This document shows positions 8,383 to 18,228 of a stretch of 38,880 nucleotides of DNA, piece after piece. A model generated the notes under the pieces. That model made no database searches, was not told the DNA's origin, and was given only the letters and a program-made list of their open reading frames with translations. The first letter of the stretch is position 1, and each line of letters starts with the position of its first letter. Made by a program: the position numbers and the translations under genes. Origin of the DNA: Gaopeijia sp032250675 (lineage in GTDB: Bacteria > Gemmatimonadota > Gemmatimonadetes > Longimicrobiales > Gaopeijiaceae); contig JAVVEY010000014.1 of assembly GCA_032250675.1 (NCBI GenBank), positions 1 through 38,880 of the forward strand. The letters run 5' to 3'.

Positions 8383-9405
8383 ATGAACCGACTTGCCCGC
8401 TTCGGCGCTCTCTCCCTCCTCATCCCGATGATCCAGGGGTGTGGGGACAAGGTCGGCGCCTGGGGAGACGCCAACAGCATCGTCGCCGTCGCAGACCCCG
8501 CCCTCTGGGCCGAGGTCGAGGACCAGGTCTACGCGGCACTCGAGCCCACCGTCTTCACCGTCACCCAGGAGAAGTCCTTCACCGTGACGTACACGGAGCC
8601 GGGCGACGAGATCTGGGGGAATATGCGGAAGTTCCGGCAGATGCTCTTCATCGGGCCCGCCTCGAATCGCTGGGTGGCCGAGGCGCTGGAGGAGGCGGAT
8701 GACGTCGACGAACTCACCCCGCCGCAGATCGTTCAGATCCGGAATGTGTGGGCACGCAATCAGCTCGTGACCCTCCTCGTCGTCCCCGAGGATGATCCCG
8801 TCGCCGGGGTCGAGGCCCGTCTCGACGACCTCGCGGCCCTCTTCGACGAGCAGTACCGACGGTGGGCTCGCCAGCGGATGTTCGTCTCGGGTGCCGACAC
8901 CGCCCTCACCGACACTCTCATGACGCAGTTCGGCTTCAGCCTCACACTCCCCCAGGTCTACGAGTGGAACCGGAGCGATTCCGTCTTCATCTTCCGCAAC
9001 GACAACCCCGACCCTTCGGAGCTCATCCGGCAGATCGCGGTGACATGGCGAACCGCAGGCTCCGCACCGGTGGAGTTCCAGACCGATTCGATCCTCGCGT
9101 GGCGCGCGGCTCTCGCCGAGGCGCACTACACCTATCCGCAGGAGATCAATCTGAATGGCGGTCGCGCCGGACCGATCCGCAGGGGCTCGACCGAGCTCTT
9201 GGAGATCCAGGGCTCCTGGATGAATCCCCCGGACTCGGGCTGGCCCGCCGGAGGTCCGTTCATCCTTCGCAGCCTCGTCTGTCCCGACCAGGACCGGGTC
9301 TATCTGATCGACGCCTGGCTCTACGCACCCGGGAAGGAGAAGTACGAGTACATGATCCAGCTTCAGACGATTCTGGAGTCATTCCGCTGCGAGGGGATGG
9401 CGTAG
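8383..9405 (+). CDS. DUF4837-family putative lipoprotein
   Basis: A 340-residue protein with a short lipoprotein signal peptide (LIPMIQGCGD, Cys near residue 20). The mature part starts with GDANSIVAVADPALWAEVED, which matches what I know of DUF4837 proteins of Bacteroidota and relatives; the rest alternates predicted strands and helices with many aromatic residues. The function is unknown for the family. It probably sits in the outer membrane or periplasm. It is followed after 30 bases by a membrane protein and a symporter, so it may head an operon. Confidence 0.72.
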   Translation: MNRLARFGALSLLIPMIQGCGDKVGAWGDANSIVAVADPALWAEVEDQVYAALEPTVFTVTQEKSFTVTYTEPGDEIWGNMRKFRQMLFIGPASNRWVAEALEEADDVDELTPPQIVQIRNVWARNQLVTLLVVPEDDPVAGVEARLDDLAALFDEQYRRWARQRMFVSGADTALTDTLMTQFGFSLTLPQVYEWNRSDSVFIFRNDNPDPSELIRQIAVTWRTAGSAPVEFQTDSILAWRAALAEAHYTYPQEINLNGGRAGPIRRGSTELLEIQGSWMNPPDSGWPAGGPFILRSLVCPDQDRVYLIDAWLYAPGKEKYEYMIQLQTILESFRCEGMA

Positions 9406-9435
9406 CCGGCTGCTGATCCCCCTCTCCACCTGCCG

Positions 9436-9954
9436 ATGCGAATCCCCGGCGGAGTGATCGCCGTCGCCGCGGGCGTTCTCGCGTCCGGGGCGGCGTATCT
9501 CACCGTGCTCCTCCCCGGATCGACGCCTGCGTGGCCGTCGTGGGGCGTGGCCGGAGGGATCTGTCTCCTCCTCTACGGCCTCCTCGACCTCGGCGCGCGC
9601 CAGGAGGGGCGGACCCCTCCGCACGCCCGCTGGATCTTCGCGGGCGTCTCCGCCTGGGTCGCCCTCGGCTTTGCGGGGATCCTCGCGCACACGCCCGCCG
9701 ACCTCGACACTCCGCTCGTCGGGGGGCTGCCCCTCCCCGCCGCCTGGATGATCTATCTCCTCGGCGTGGGTCCGGCCCTCCTCCTCCCCCTCGCCTGGAT
9801 CTTCCTCTTCCGCTCAACGACCCTCCCCGAGGACGCACTCGAACGACTCGAGGAGGCGCGCCGACGCGTCGAGGCGGCGGCGGGGGGCGGCGAGTCCGAT
9901 GCCCGACCGGCCCGGTCGCCCTCCCCCGGGCGACACGACGGGACCGAAGGATGA
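9436..9954 (+). CDS. Four-helix membrane protein, coupled to symporter
   Basis: A 172-residue protein with four predicted membrane segments (around residues 5-25, 35-52, 67-85 and 103-125) and a charged, probably cytoplasmic tail with a short amphipathic helix (EDALERLEEARRRVEAAA). No family is recognised. Its TGA overlaps the ATG of the symporter gene (ATGA), indicating translational coupling. Some sodium:solute symporters are encoded beside small membrane proteins, so a partner role is plausible, but this is inference only. Confidence 0.72.
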   Translation: MRIPGGVIAVAAGVLASGAAYLTVLLPGSTPAWPSWGVAGGICLLLYGLLDLGARQEGRTPPHARWIFAGVSAWVALGFAGILAHTPADLDTPLVGGLPLPAAWMIYLLGVGPALLLPLAWIFLFRSTTLPEDALERLEEARRRVEAAAGGGESDARPARSPSPGRHDGTEG

Positions 9955-11471
9955 TCCCGCTCCTGCGTGCCGTGCAGGCGAGCGAGCTCCCTTCGGCCGC
10001 TTCACCCCTCGTCATCGTGGTGGGGGCGGTCTACTTCGCCGTTGTGATCGCGATCGCGGTGTGGGCGGGACGGAGGACGCGCACCACCGAAGACTTCTTC
10101 CTCGCCGGCAAGGGGATCGGCCTCTTCGCGCTCACCATGGCCGCGATGGCCTCGACCTTCTCGGGGTTCACCTTCATCGGGGGTCCGGGGCTCCTCTACG
10201 CGATGGGGCTCGGCGCGATCTTCTTCGTTCTCCCGGCCTCCGTCACCAACGGCTTCACCGTCTGGGTCGTGGCGAAGCGCCTGCGCCTCCTGACCGAGGT
10301 GCGGCCGGTCTTCTCGATCCCCGGCGTGATCGGGCTCCGATACGGAAGTCGGGCGGCGCAGGGATGGGCGGGTGCCGCGGTGCTCGCCGGGATCGTGGGA
10401 TACATGGCCACCAATGTGCTCGCCCTCGGACTCGTGCTCGACGCCCTCTTCGGGGTGGGACTCGGGTGGGGGATCTGGATCGGGACGGGGGTGGTCTTCC
10501 TCTACTCCGCATCGGGCGGGATCATCGCCGGGATCTACACCGACGTCTTCCAGGGCACGCTCATGGCGTTCGCGAGCGTGCTCGTCTTCTTCTACGCCCT
10601 CGACAGCGGAGGCGGCCTCGCGAGCATCAGCACGACGATCCTCGTCGCCGACCCGGAGTTCATGAGCCCCTGGGGATACTTCACCCCGATCGCCGCCCTC
10701 TCGCTCTACCTCCTCTTCAGCATCGGAGTCGTCGGCCAACCGCATGTGATGCACAAATTCTTCATGATCCGGGATCCCCATCGACTGAAGTGGTACCCCC
10801 TCCTGGTGACGATCGCGATGGCCTTCGTGATCCTCCTCATGTTCGGGGTCGGCCTGGCCTACAAGGCGCTGGTGGTGACCGGCCAGGCTCCCGCTCCGAA
10901 TCCCACCGACAACACCGCGCCCCTCTTCCTCCTTCGGCACACTCCGCGTCTCCTCGCGGCGATCGTCTTCAGCGGGATCGCGGCCGCGATGATGAGTACG
11001 GTGGACGCCTTCCTGAATGTCGGAGCGGCGGCGATCACGCACGACATCCCGACCGCGCTCGGACGCCCGGTCACCGACGAGCTGGCGGCAGGACGCGTCG
11101 CCACCGTCGTCCTCGCCGTCATCTCGGGTGTCGTCGCCCAGACCTCGGGCACCCTCGTCGCGCTCCTCGGAATCGCCGGATACGGGCTTCTCGCGTCGGC
11201 GCTCGTGCCGGCACTCGCGGTCGGCCTCAACTGGCCCGGCGCCACGCGCGCGGCGGCCGTCGCGAGCATCGTCACCGGCCTCGCCACATCGGTCCTCCTC
11301 GGTCTTCTCACCTGGGGCGCCTCCCCTCTGCTCACGATCCCCGAGGGGGTCGCGGCGAGCGCGCTCACCCTCATCCTCTCCCTCGCCGTCTTCCTCGTCG
11401 TGAGTTCGCTGACCCGGGGTGGCACCTTCGCGGAGCTCGACGAGGACGTACGCCTCGCTCTGGAGATCTGA
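9951..11471 (+). CDS. Sodium:solute symporter (SSS family)
   Basis: A 506-residue membrane protein of the sodium:solute symporter family. Early segments show the typical AGRRTRTTEDFFLAGKGIG, followed by AAMASTFSGFTFIGGPGLLY (the Ser/Thr-rich sodium-site helix) and about 13 membrane helices in total. A later AAAMMSTVDAFLNVGAAAI is the helix carrying the conserved Ser/Thr of the Na2 site. The substrate cannot be read from sequence; relatives carry proline, pantothenate or carboxylates. The ATG at 9951 overlaps the previous gene's stop and its own TGA overlaps the next gene (TGATG), so three genes are tightly linked. Confidence 0.9.
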   Translation: MIPLLRAVQASELPSAASPLVIVVGAVYFAVVIAIAVWAGRRTRTTEDFFLAGKGIGLFALTMAAMASTFSGFTFIGGPGLLYAMGLGAIFFVLPASVTNGFTVWVVAKRLRLLTEVRPVFSIPGVIGLRYGSRAAQGWAGAAVLAGIVGYMATNVLALGLVLDALFGVGLGWGIWIGTGVVFLYSASGGIIAGIYTDVFQGTLMAFASVLVFFYALDSGGGLASISTTILVADPEFMSPWGYFTPIAALSLYLLFSIGVVGQPHVMHKFFMIRDPHRLKWYPLLVTIAMAFVILLMFGVGLAYKALVVTGQAPAPNPTDNTAPLFLLRHTPRLLAAIVFSGIAAAMMSTVDAFLNVGAAAITHDIPTALGRPVTDELAAGRVATVVLAVISGVVAQTSGTLVALLGIAGYGLLASALVPALAVGLNWPGATRAAAVASIVTGLATSVLLGLLTWGASPLLTIPEGVAASALTLILSLAVFLVVSSLTRGGTFAELDEDVRLALEI

Positions 11472-13600
11472 TGCCGAATCGCCTCACCCGCGAGACCTCA
11501 CCCTACCTTCGCCAGCACGCGCACAACCCCGTCGAGTGGTATCCCTGGGGGGCCGAAGCACTCGAGCGCGCGCGGGAAGAAGACCGTCCGATCCTCCTCT
11601 CGATCGGATACGCCGCCTGCCACTGGTGCCATGTGATGGAGCGCGAGTCGTTCGACGACCCCGCGGTGGCCGGCGTCATGAACGCACGCTTCGTGAACAT
11701 CAAGGTCGATCGCGAAGAGCGCCCCGACCTCGACACGATCTACATGAAGGCGGTCCAGGCGGTTACCGGGCAGGGGGGATGGCCCCTCACCGCCTTCCTC
11801 ACCCCCGACGGCCGCCCCTTCCACGGGGGGACCTACTTCCCCCCCGAACCGCGCCATGGAATGCCCTCCTTCGGGCAGCTCCTCGATGCGATCCACGACG
11901 CCTGGACGCAACGCCGTGAGGAGGTCGAGAGGGGAGCCGACGAGCTGACCGGCGCTGTGCGCCGGATGATGGGATCCGCCCCATCCCCCCGACCGGATCC
12001 GCCCACCCCCGGAGAAACGGGCCCCTCGCTCGCGCGGGAGACGACGGGGGAGGTCGACGACCTCGCGAGGACCCTCCTCCCGGAGGCGTTCCGCACACTC
12101 GCCGATCAGTTCGATCCCGAAGACGGAGGCTTCGGGGGTGCGCCGAAGTTCCCGCAGCCGGTGCTCCTCGCCTTCCTCCTCGGACGCCACGCGGGGTCGG
12201 GGGAGGAGGAAGCGCTGCGGATCGTGGTGCACACCCTCCGGGCGATGGCGCGGGGGGGAATCCGTGACCACCTCGGCGGTGGGTTCCATCGCTACAGCAC
12301 CGACGCGCACTGGGTCGTGCCGCACTTCGAGAAGATGCTCCACGACAACGCGCTCCTCGCGCGCGTCTACCTGCGCGCGTCGATCCAGGCGTCCGACCCC
12401 GCGCTGAGCCGGGTCGCCGAGGACATTCTCGATGACCTCCTTCGTACCTTCCGCACCGATACGGGCGGGTTCGTCTCGGCGCACGACGCGGACTCGGAGG
12501 GAGAGGAGGGCGCCTTCTATCTCTGGTCGCCCGGGGAGATCGATGCCGCGGCGGTGGAGGCCGGGATTCCCGCGGAGACGGCGGAGCGCTTCCGGACGGC
12601 CTATGGGGTGACGTCGCGCGGCACCCTGGCCGGACGCTCGATCCTGCACCTCTCCGAAAGCCTCGCATCGCACGCAGCGAGGGCCGGGACGACCGAGGAC
12701 GAGCTCCGGTCAAGCTTCGAGCCCCTCGTATCGACGCTGCGGAGAATGCGGGACCGGCGCGAGCCGCCCCGCGTGGACGACAAGGTGCTCGTGGGGTGGA
12801 ACGCCTTCACGATCCGCACCTTCGCCGAGGCGGGGGTGCGGCTCGGACGGCCCGATCTCACCGCGACCGCGCGGCGGACCGCACGCCTGATCCTCGACGA
12901 GGGCCGCGCGGACGGGCACCTTCGGCGCGTGGTGGGCGGAACGCGGGTTCCGGCCTTCCTCGAGGATTTCGCTGCGCTCGGCAACGCACTCCTGACGCTG
13001 CACGAAGCGACGCTCGAGCCGGCGTGGCTCACCGAGGTGCGGTGGTGCGTCGACGAACTTCTCCGTCGCTTCGTGGACCCGGAGGGCCGTCTGTGGGACG
13101 CCGCCGACGATGCGGAGGCACTCATCCTCCGACCCCGGGATGTGGCGGACACCGCAACGCCGTCCGGCACCTCGCTCGCGATCGAACTCCTCCTTCGGGC
13201 GGGTCACCTCCTGGACGAACCCGAATGGACGGAGGGTGCGCGCACCTGGCTCACGGAAGAATCCGGGCGAGCGCGGCGGATCCCGGCGGCCTTCGGGCAT
13301 CTCCTCTCGCAGGTGGAGCGGAGCGTGGCCGACCCCGTGGAGATCGTCATCGTCGGGCGGGCGGGTCCCGAACGCGACGCCCTCCTCCGGGCGGCGTGGA
13401 CCGGCGCGCACCCCGCGCGCGTCATCGCCGGCCACGACCCGGACGACGCGGATGCACGCGCGCACCTGCCGGATATTCCCCTCTTCGCGCACCGCCATCC
13501 CCTCGACGGCACACCGACCGCCTGGGTCTGCCGGGGGTACAGCTGCGACGCCCCCACGACGGATCCAGACGCCGTGCGTGCCGCGCTGGCGTACCCTTGA
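11471..13600 (+). CDS. Thioredoxin-domain protein (DUF255/YyaL family)
   Basis: A 709-residue protein of the DUF255 family (YyaL; human SPATA20). The N-terminal thioredoxin-like domain starts with the signature NRLTRETSPYLRQHAHNPVEW and holds a CHWC redox motif within GYAACHWCHVMERESF, then GQGGWPLTAFLTPDG. The remainder is an alpha/alpha six-hairpin region like N-acylglucosamine 2-epimerases (GGIRDHLGGGFHRYS, WVVPHFEKMLHDNALL). The biochemical role is unsettled; a redox or sugar-related function has been suggested by fold. ATG at 11471 overlaps the symporter stop. Length is normal for the family and no signal peptide is seen. Confidence 0.92.
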   Translation: MPNRLTRETSPYLRQHAHNPVEWYPWGAEALERAREEDRPILLSIGYAACHWCHVMERESFDDPAVAGVMNARFVNIKVDREERPDLDTIYMKAVQAVTGQGGWPLTAFLTPDGRPFHGGTYFPPEPRHGMPSFGQLLDAIHDAWTQRREEVERGADELTGAVRRMMGSAPSPRPDPPTPGETGPSLARETTGEVDDLARTLLPEAFRTLADQFDPEDGGFGGAPKFPQPVLLAFLLGRHAGSGEEEALRIVVHTLRAMARGGIRDHLGGGFHRYSTDAHWVVPHFEKMLHDNALLARVYLRASIQASDPALSRVAEDILDDLLRTFRTDTGGFVSAHDADSEGEEGAFYLWSPGEIDAAAVEAGIPAETAERFRTAYGVTSRGTLAGRSILHLSESLASHAARAGTTEDELRSSFEPLVSTLRRMRDRREPPRVDDKVLVGWNAFTIRTFAEAGVRLGRPDLTATARRTARLILDEGRADGHLRRVVGGTRVPAFLEDFAALGNALLTLHEATLEPAWLTEVRWCVDELLRRFVDPEGRLWDAADDAEALILRPRDVADTATPSGTSLAIELLLRAGHLLDEPEWTEGARTWLTEESGRARRIPAAFGHLLSQVERSVADPVEIVIVGRAGPERDALLRAAWTGAHPARVIAGHDPDDADARAHLPDIPLFAHRHPLDGTPTAWVCRGYSCDAPTTDPDAVRAALAYP

Positions 13601-13643
13601 CCACCCCTCGATCGTCCCTCATACCTCCCCACGACGCCCTCCC

Positions 13644-13928
13644 GTGAACGAACCCCCCGATCGTCCACTCAACGTTCCGCCTCCGGAGACCCCGATCGAA
13701 GACCCCCCCGAAGGGTGGTACCGCGTGTGGATCCCGGTCACCCTCGCCCTCATCGTCGGTCTCGGCCTCGCCATGAGGTCGATCCTCGCCACCGGCACGC
13801 CGTGGGCCGAGTGCCAGCTCCGTTACATCGAGGCGACCTCGGGCCGCGACTCGGCCGCCATCGACACCCTCCGTCCCGGACCCGACGGCGACCACACCTG
13901 TGGGGGGCTGCGGATCGAACGATCGTGA
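13644..13928 (+). CDS. Small single-pass membrane protein, unknown
   Basis: A 94-residue protein starting at GTG 13644. It has a Pro-rich N-terminus (NEPPDRPLNVPPPETPIEDPPEGW), one membrane segment (VWIPVTLALIVGLGLAM) and a short tail with two Cys residues (AECQLRY and DHTCGG) that would lie outside the cytoplasm if the positive-inside rule holds. No family is recognised and there is no clear ribosome site. It follows the DUF255 gene by 43 bases on the same strand and may be the last gene of that run. Confidence 0.55.
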   Translation: MNEPPDRPLNVPPPETPIEDPPEGWYRVWIPVTLALIVGLGLAMRSILATGTPWAECQLRYIEATSGRDSAAIDTLRPGPDGDHTCGGLRIERS

Positions 13929-14049
13929 CCCGGACTCGCGCCCGCCTCCCGATCACCCTATTCTGGCGGGACCTTCAGCATTCGACGGGGCTCGCACGTC
14001 TATCGGGGCGAACCCGTCCCCGAACCGATACACCCCGGAGTCTCGCTCG

Positions 14050-16761
14050 ATGTCCTTCCTTCGTCGCAGTGCCCTCGGCCTCACCGCCGGGCTCCTCCTC
14101 CTTCCGTCGACCTCCGCGCCCGCCCGGGCACAGACGGCTCACCTCACCGCCGACCACACCTCCGTCCTCGACTACCGCGAGATCGGCCCGACGCGCCGCA
14201 GCGGCCGCTTCGTCGATATCGCCGTCCACCCCGAGGAGCCGCGCATCTTCTGGATCGCCAGTGCCTCGGGGCATCTCTGGAAGACCGAGAATCACGGAAC
14301 GACCTTCGAGATCCAGTTCACCGACGAGGAGGTCTTCTCGATCGGAGACATCACGGTAGCCCCCTCGAATGGCGAGATCCTCTACCTCGGATCGGGGGAG
14401 CCGAACAACTCGCGCTCGAGCTACTGGGGTGACGGGGTCTACAAGTCGACCGACGGCGGAGCGACGTGGGAGCACAAGGGGCTCCCCGAGTCTCACCACA
14501 TCGGGCGCATCGTGGTGCATCCCGACAACCCCGATCTCGTCTATGTCGCAGCGCTGGGACACCTCTACAGCGAGAACCCCGAACGCGGGCTCTACCGCTC
14601 ACGCAACGGAGGCGACAGCTGGGAAGAGGTGCTTGCGCCGGTCGTCAACGGCAAGACGATCGGGGTGGTGGATGTCGCGATGAACCCCCTCACTCCGGAC
14701 GTCCTCTACGCCACCACCTTCGACAAGGTGCGCGTGCCGTGGAGCTACGACCTCGGCGGTCCCGGCAGCCGCGTCTACAAGTCGACCGACGGCGGCGACA
14801 CCTGGCAGATGCTCGAAGGCGGCCTCCCGATGGGGATGCTCGGCCGTATCGGCGTCGACATCTACCCGGAGAATCCCGACATCGTCTACCTCACGATCGA
14901 GAACGCCAACAAGCCGGGGATGAGCGACGAGGAGCGGCTGCAGGAGCTCCTCACGCACCAGTCGAGCCGGGGGATGATCGGAGGCGAGATCTACCGCTCC
15001 GACGACGCCGGTGCGACGTGGGTCAAGACGAACTCGGACGATGAGCCGATCGGGGGCGGACCGGCATACTACTACGGCCAGATCCGGGTCGACCCCAACG
15101 ACCCCGACCGGGTCTTCGTCCTCTCCGTCTCGACGATACTCTCGGAAGACGGCGGGCGCAGCTGGGATCAACGCGCGCTCGGGTTCGGAGGCGACGACCA
15201 CGCCCTCTGGATCAACCCCGACGACTCGAACCACATGATCCTCGGCTACGACCACGGGATGGGAGTCACCTTCGACGGGGGCGCGAACTGGACGCATCCC
15301 GACGACCAGTCGCTCGCGCAGTTCTACGCGGTCGGGTACGACATGTCGTATCCGTATCGCATCGCGGGCGGGCTGCAGGACAACGGCTCGCACATGGCGT
15401 ACCACACGAACCCCGGCGGCGCCTATCTCGGCTTCGAGGACTGGGAAACCGTCGGCGGCGGCGACGGGATGTACAACGTCTTCGAGACGTGCACCAACCG
15501 CTACCTCTACAACGAATCGCAGTTCGGGCCGCTCCGTCGCACCGATCTCTGGACGGGGGAATCGGTCGGAATCCGGATGGAGGACGACGCCCTGCGCTTC
15601 AACTGGAACGCCCCGATCCAGGTGTCGCCGCACGACTGCGACGTGGTCTTCCACGGCGCCAACCGCCTTCTGCGCACGACGAACCGCGGCGAGACGTGGG
15701 AGTACGCGAGCCCCGACCTCACCAAGTCCGACCCGAGGACGCTCGCGACCGGGAAGGGCGGCGACGGCAATATCCAGTACGCCACGATCACCACCTTCGA
15801 CCAGTCCGACCTCGACGCCGAGGTGATCTGGGTCGGAACCGACGACGGGAACGTCCAGGTCACCCGGGACGGCGGCGAGTCGTGGACCCTCCTCAACGCC
15901 AACATCCCGAACAACCCCGAATACTGGGTGAGCCGGGTCGAGGCTTCACACCACCGTCCGGGGCGCGCCTACGTCAGCTACACCGGCTACCGTCGCGACG
16001 ACTTCCGCCCCTTCGTCTACATGACCGACGACTACGGAGAGAGCTGGACCGATATCTCGTCCAACCTCCCCGACGGGCCGATCAATGTGATCCGCGAGCA
16101 CCACCAGAACCCCGACCTCCTCTTCGTGGGGAGTGAGTTCCAGGTCTGGGTCTCGGCGGACCGCGGGACGCGCTGGGTGTCGATGAAGAACGAGATGCCG
16201 ACGCAGCCGGTGCACGACATGCAGATCCACCCGCGCGCGAACGACCTCATCGTCGCGACGCACGGACGCGGGATCTATATCGCCGACATCACTCCACTCG
16301 CGCAGCTCACCCCCGAGGTGCTCGCCTCCGACGTCCACCTCTTCGAGCCGGAGTCCAGGGTTCGCTGGATCGGCGATGACCGCGGGCACGAATCGACCCA
16401 CAACTTCCGCGGCGAGAACGAGCCGGCGGCGATCCAGGTCTACTACTGGATGGGCCGCGACGCCGGCACCGTTACCGTCGAGGTCTACCGCGGCGAGATG
16501 CTCGTGGCCGAAGTCGACGCGGAGGCGGGCGCAGGTCTTCAGATGGCGTCGTGGGACATGCAGCTCCGTACCGAGCGCGACGCCGGGGAGCAGGCCCGGA
16601 TGCGTGAGCGTTTCGGGGGCCGCCTGAGCGAGGAGCAGATCCGGTACATCGCCACCGACGCCCCACTCGGCGAGTACCGCTTCGTGCTCAACGTCGACGG
16701 AGAGCGCCGGGAGACACGCGCCTCGATCCTCCGTGACGAGTGGTGGATGCAGCGACGATAA
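14050..16761 (+). CDS. Secreted VPS10/sortilin-like beta-propeller protein with Asp-box repeats
   Basis: A 903-residue exported protein. Start chosen at ATG 14050 because GGAG lies 9 bases upstream and a clean signal peptide follows (FLRRSALGLTAGLLLLPSTS, cleavage near ARAQ). The mature part has about ten Asp-box repeats (S/T-x-D/N-x-G-x-S/T-W: STDGGATW, SRNGGDSW, STDGGDTW, SDDAGATW, SEDGGRSW, TFDGGANW, TTNRGETW, TRDGGESW, TDDYGESW, SADRGTRW), forming a sortilin/sialidase-like propeller, with a smaller C-terminal beta domain. Such proteins are often annotated as glycosyl hydrolases, but no catalytic residues can be assigned. It stands alone and is followed by a terminator. Confidence 0.88.
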   Translation: MSFLRRSALGLTAGLLLLPSTSAPARAQTAHLTADHTSVLDYREIGPTRRSGRFVDIAVHPEEPRIFWIASASGHLWKTENHGTTFEIQFTDEEVFSIGDITVAPSNGEILYLGSGEPNNSRSSYWGDGVYKSTDGGATWEHKGLPESHHIGRIVVHPDNPDLVYVAALGHLYSENPERGLYRSRNGGDSWEEVLAPVVNGKTIGVVDVAMNPLTPDVLYATTFDKVRVPWSYDLGGPGSRVYKSTDGGDTWQMLEGGLPMGMLGRIGVDIYPENPDIVYLTIENANKPGMSDEERLQELLTHQSSRGMIGGEIYRSDDAGATWVKTNSDDEPIGGGPAYYYGQIRVDPNDPDRVFVLSVSTILSEDGGRSWDQRALGFGGDDHALWINPDDSNHMILGYDHGMGVTFDGGANWTHPDDQSLAQFYAVGYDMSYPYRIAGGLQDNGSHMAYHTNPGGAYLGFEDWETVGGGDGMYNVFETCTNRYLYNESQFGPLRRTDLWTGESVGIRMEDDALRFNWNAPIQVSPHDCDVVFHGANRLLRTTNRGETWEYASPDLTKSDPRTLATGKGGDGNIQYATITTFDQSDLDAEVIWVGTDDGNVQVTRDGGESWTLLNANIPNNPEYWVSRVEASHHRPGRAYVSYTGYRRDDFRPFVYMTDDYGESWTDISSNLPDGPINVIREHHQNPDLLFVGSEFQVWVSADRGTRWVSMKNEMPTQPVHDMQIHPRANDLIVATHGRGIYIADITPLAQLTPEVLASDVHLFEPESRVRWIGDDRGHESTHNFRGENEPAAIQVYYWMGRDAGTVTVEVYRGEMLVAEVDAEAGAGLQMASWDMQLRTERDAGEQARMRERFGGRLSEEQIRYIATDAPLGEYRFVLNVDGERRETRASILRDEWWMQRR

Positions 16762-16818
16762 GGCGCGAGCGGCGGTCGCCGGGGGTGCGCCCTGGATGGC
16801 GTCCCTCCGCGGCACCGC

Positions 16819-16863
16819 AGAGGAAGGGCCGGTGGGAACTTCACCCCCCGGCCCTTCTTCTTT
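16819..16863 (+). terminator. Rho-independent terminator before argG
   Basis: A 14-base-pair stem (16819-16832 with 16848-16861, one G:T pair, core GAAGGGCCGG/CCGGCCCTTC) with a 15-base loop; the right arm runs into TTCTTCTTT. It follows the propeller-protein stop by about 60 bases and separates it from argG. Confidence 0.75.
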
Positions 16864-16909
16864 ACCCTCTCTTCCACCGACCCACTTCCTCCCTGCACCC
16901 CCGACGCCC

Positions 16910-18142
16910 GTGAGCACCCAGAAGGTCGTCCTCGCCTACAGCGGTGGTCTCGACACCGCCTGCATCCTCAAGACGCTCATCCAGAAGGGCTACGACGTCG
17001 TGGCGTATATCGCCAACGTCGGTCAGCTCGAAGACTTCGACGCGATCGCCGAAGGTGCCCGACGCACCGGGGCGATCGATGTCTTCGTGGAAGACCTGGA
17101 GGAGGAGTTCGTCACCGACTTCATCTTCCCGGCGATCGCGGGCAACGCCGTCTACGAGAACCGCTACCTCCTCGGAACCGCGCTCGCGCGCCCGGTGATC
17201 GCCAAGCGTCACGTCGAGATCGCGCGCAAGGTCGGCGCGCACGCGGTCGCGCACGGCGCAACCGGCAAGGGGAACGACCAGGTCCGCTTCGAGCTCGCCT
17301 TCGCCGCGCTCGCGCCCGACCTCGAGGTGATCTCGCCATGGAAGGACCCCGAATTCCTGGCACGATTCCAGGGGCGTCCCGATCTCCTCGCCTTCGCGAA
17401 GGAGCACGAGATCCCGGTCGAGGCCACGGCGGAGAAGCCGTACTCGAGCGACGAGAATCTCATGCACCGCTCCTGGGAGGCGGGGATACTCGAAGACCCC
17501 GACGCCACCGCCCCGGCAGAGATGTACAAGCTGACACGCGCCCTCGGAGACACCCCCGACGAGGCGGACCGCATCGTGATCCGCTTCAAGGACGCCATCC
17601 CGGTCGAGGTCGAGCACCTCGGAGATGGCACGACGCTCACCGACCCGGTGGAGCTCGTGGGGTACCTCAACGAACTCGGGGGTCGACACGGGATCGGCCG
17701 CATCGACATCGTCGAGAACCGCTTCGTGGGGATCAAGTCGCGCGGCGTCTACGAGACGCCGGGGGGTTCGATCCTGCATACCGCGCTGCGCGACCTCGAG
17801 GGGATCGCGATGGATCGCGAGGTCCGCCGGCTGCGCGACATGCTCTCTCCCCGCTTTGCCGAGATCATCTACAACGGCTTCTGGTTCTCGCCCGAGATGG
17901 ACTTCATCGAGGCGGCGTTCCTGCAGTCGTCCGCGCTCATCGACGGTGAGGTCCGGCTGCAGCTCCTGAAGGGCCACCCGATCGTCGAGGGGCGCTCGAG
18001 CCCGAATTCGCTCTACGACCGGGAGCTGAGTTCGATGGATGTGGCCGGAGGGTACGACCAGGAGGACGCGCGTGGCTTCATCCGTGTGAACGCGCTGCGT
18101 CTCACGGCGCACCGCCTGATCGTCGAACACGCGGAGGAGTAG
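16910..18142 (+). CDS. argG: Argininosuccinate synthase
   Basis: A 410-residue enzyme joining citrulline and aspartate with ATP in arginine synthesis. GTG start at 16910. The N-terminal ATP-binding motif is LAYSGGLDTACILKTL (PP-loop), followed by GATGKGNDQVRFE, SPWKDPEF and EKPYSSDENLMHRSWEAG, all family signatures. Length matches the usual 400-415. An open frame extends upstream to 16733, but it crosses the terminator and a T-rich stretch, so the GTG is preferred. No other arg genes are nearby. Confidence 0.95.
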   Translation: MSTQKVVLAYSGGLDTACILKTLIQKGYDVVAYIANVGQLEDFDAIAEGARRTGAIDVFVEDLEEEFVTDFIFPAIAGNAVYENRYLLGTALARPVIAKRHVEIARKVGAHAVAHGATGKGNDQVRFELAFAALAPDLEVISPWKDPEFLARFQGRPDLLAFAKEHEIPVEATAEKPYSSDENLMHRSWEAGILEDPDATAPAEMYKLTRALGDTPDEADRIVIRFKDAIPVEVEHLGDGTTLTDPVELVGYLNELGGRHGIGRIDIVENRFVGIKSRGVYETPGGSILHTALRDLEGIAMDREVRRLRDMLSPRFAEIIYNGFWFSPEMDFIEAAFLQSSALIDGEVRLQLLKGHPIVEGRSSPNSLYDRELSSMDVAGGYDQEDARGFIRVNALRLTAHRLIVEHAEE

Positions 18143-18160
18143 ACCGAGTCGGGAACGTGG

Positions 18161-18189
18161 TTGTGGACGCAGACTCCGGCGCGTACGAT
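18161..18189 (+). promoter_or_regulatory. Candidate sigma-70 promoter for propeller lipoprotein gene
   Basis: TTGTGG (18161-18166) and TACGAT (18184-18189) are separated by 17 bases and lie 39 bases before the ATG at 18229. The -35 match is partial, so this is tentative. Confidence 0.3.
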
Positions 18190-18228
18190 CGACGTCGTCG
18201 CCACGCCCCCCACGACCCGATCCTCGCC

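Noticed and set aside
9899..11470. Upstream extension of the DUF255 frame
   Set aside because: It is an alternative frame over the symporter gene; the family signature starts exactly at the ATG at 11471.
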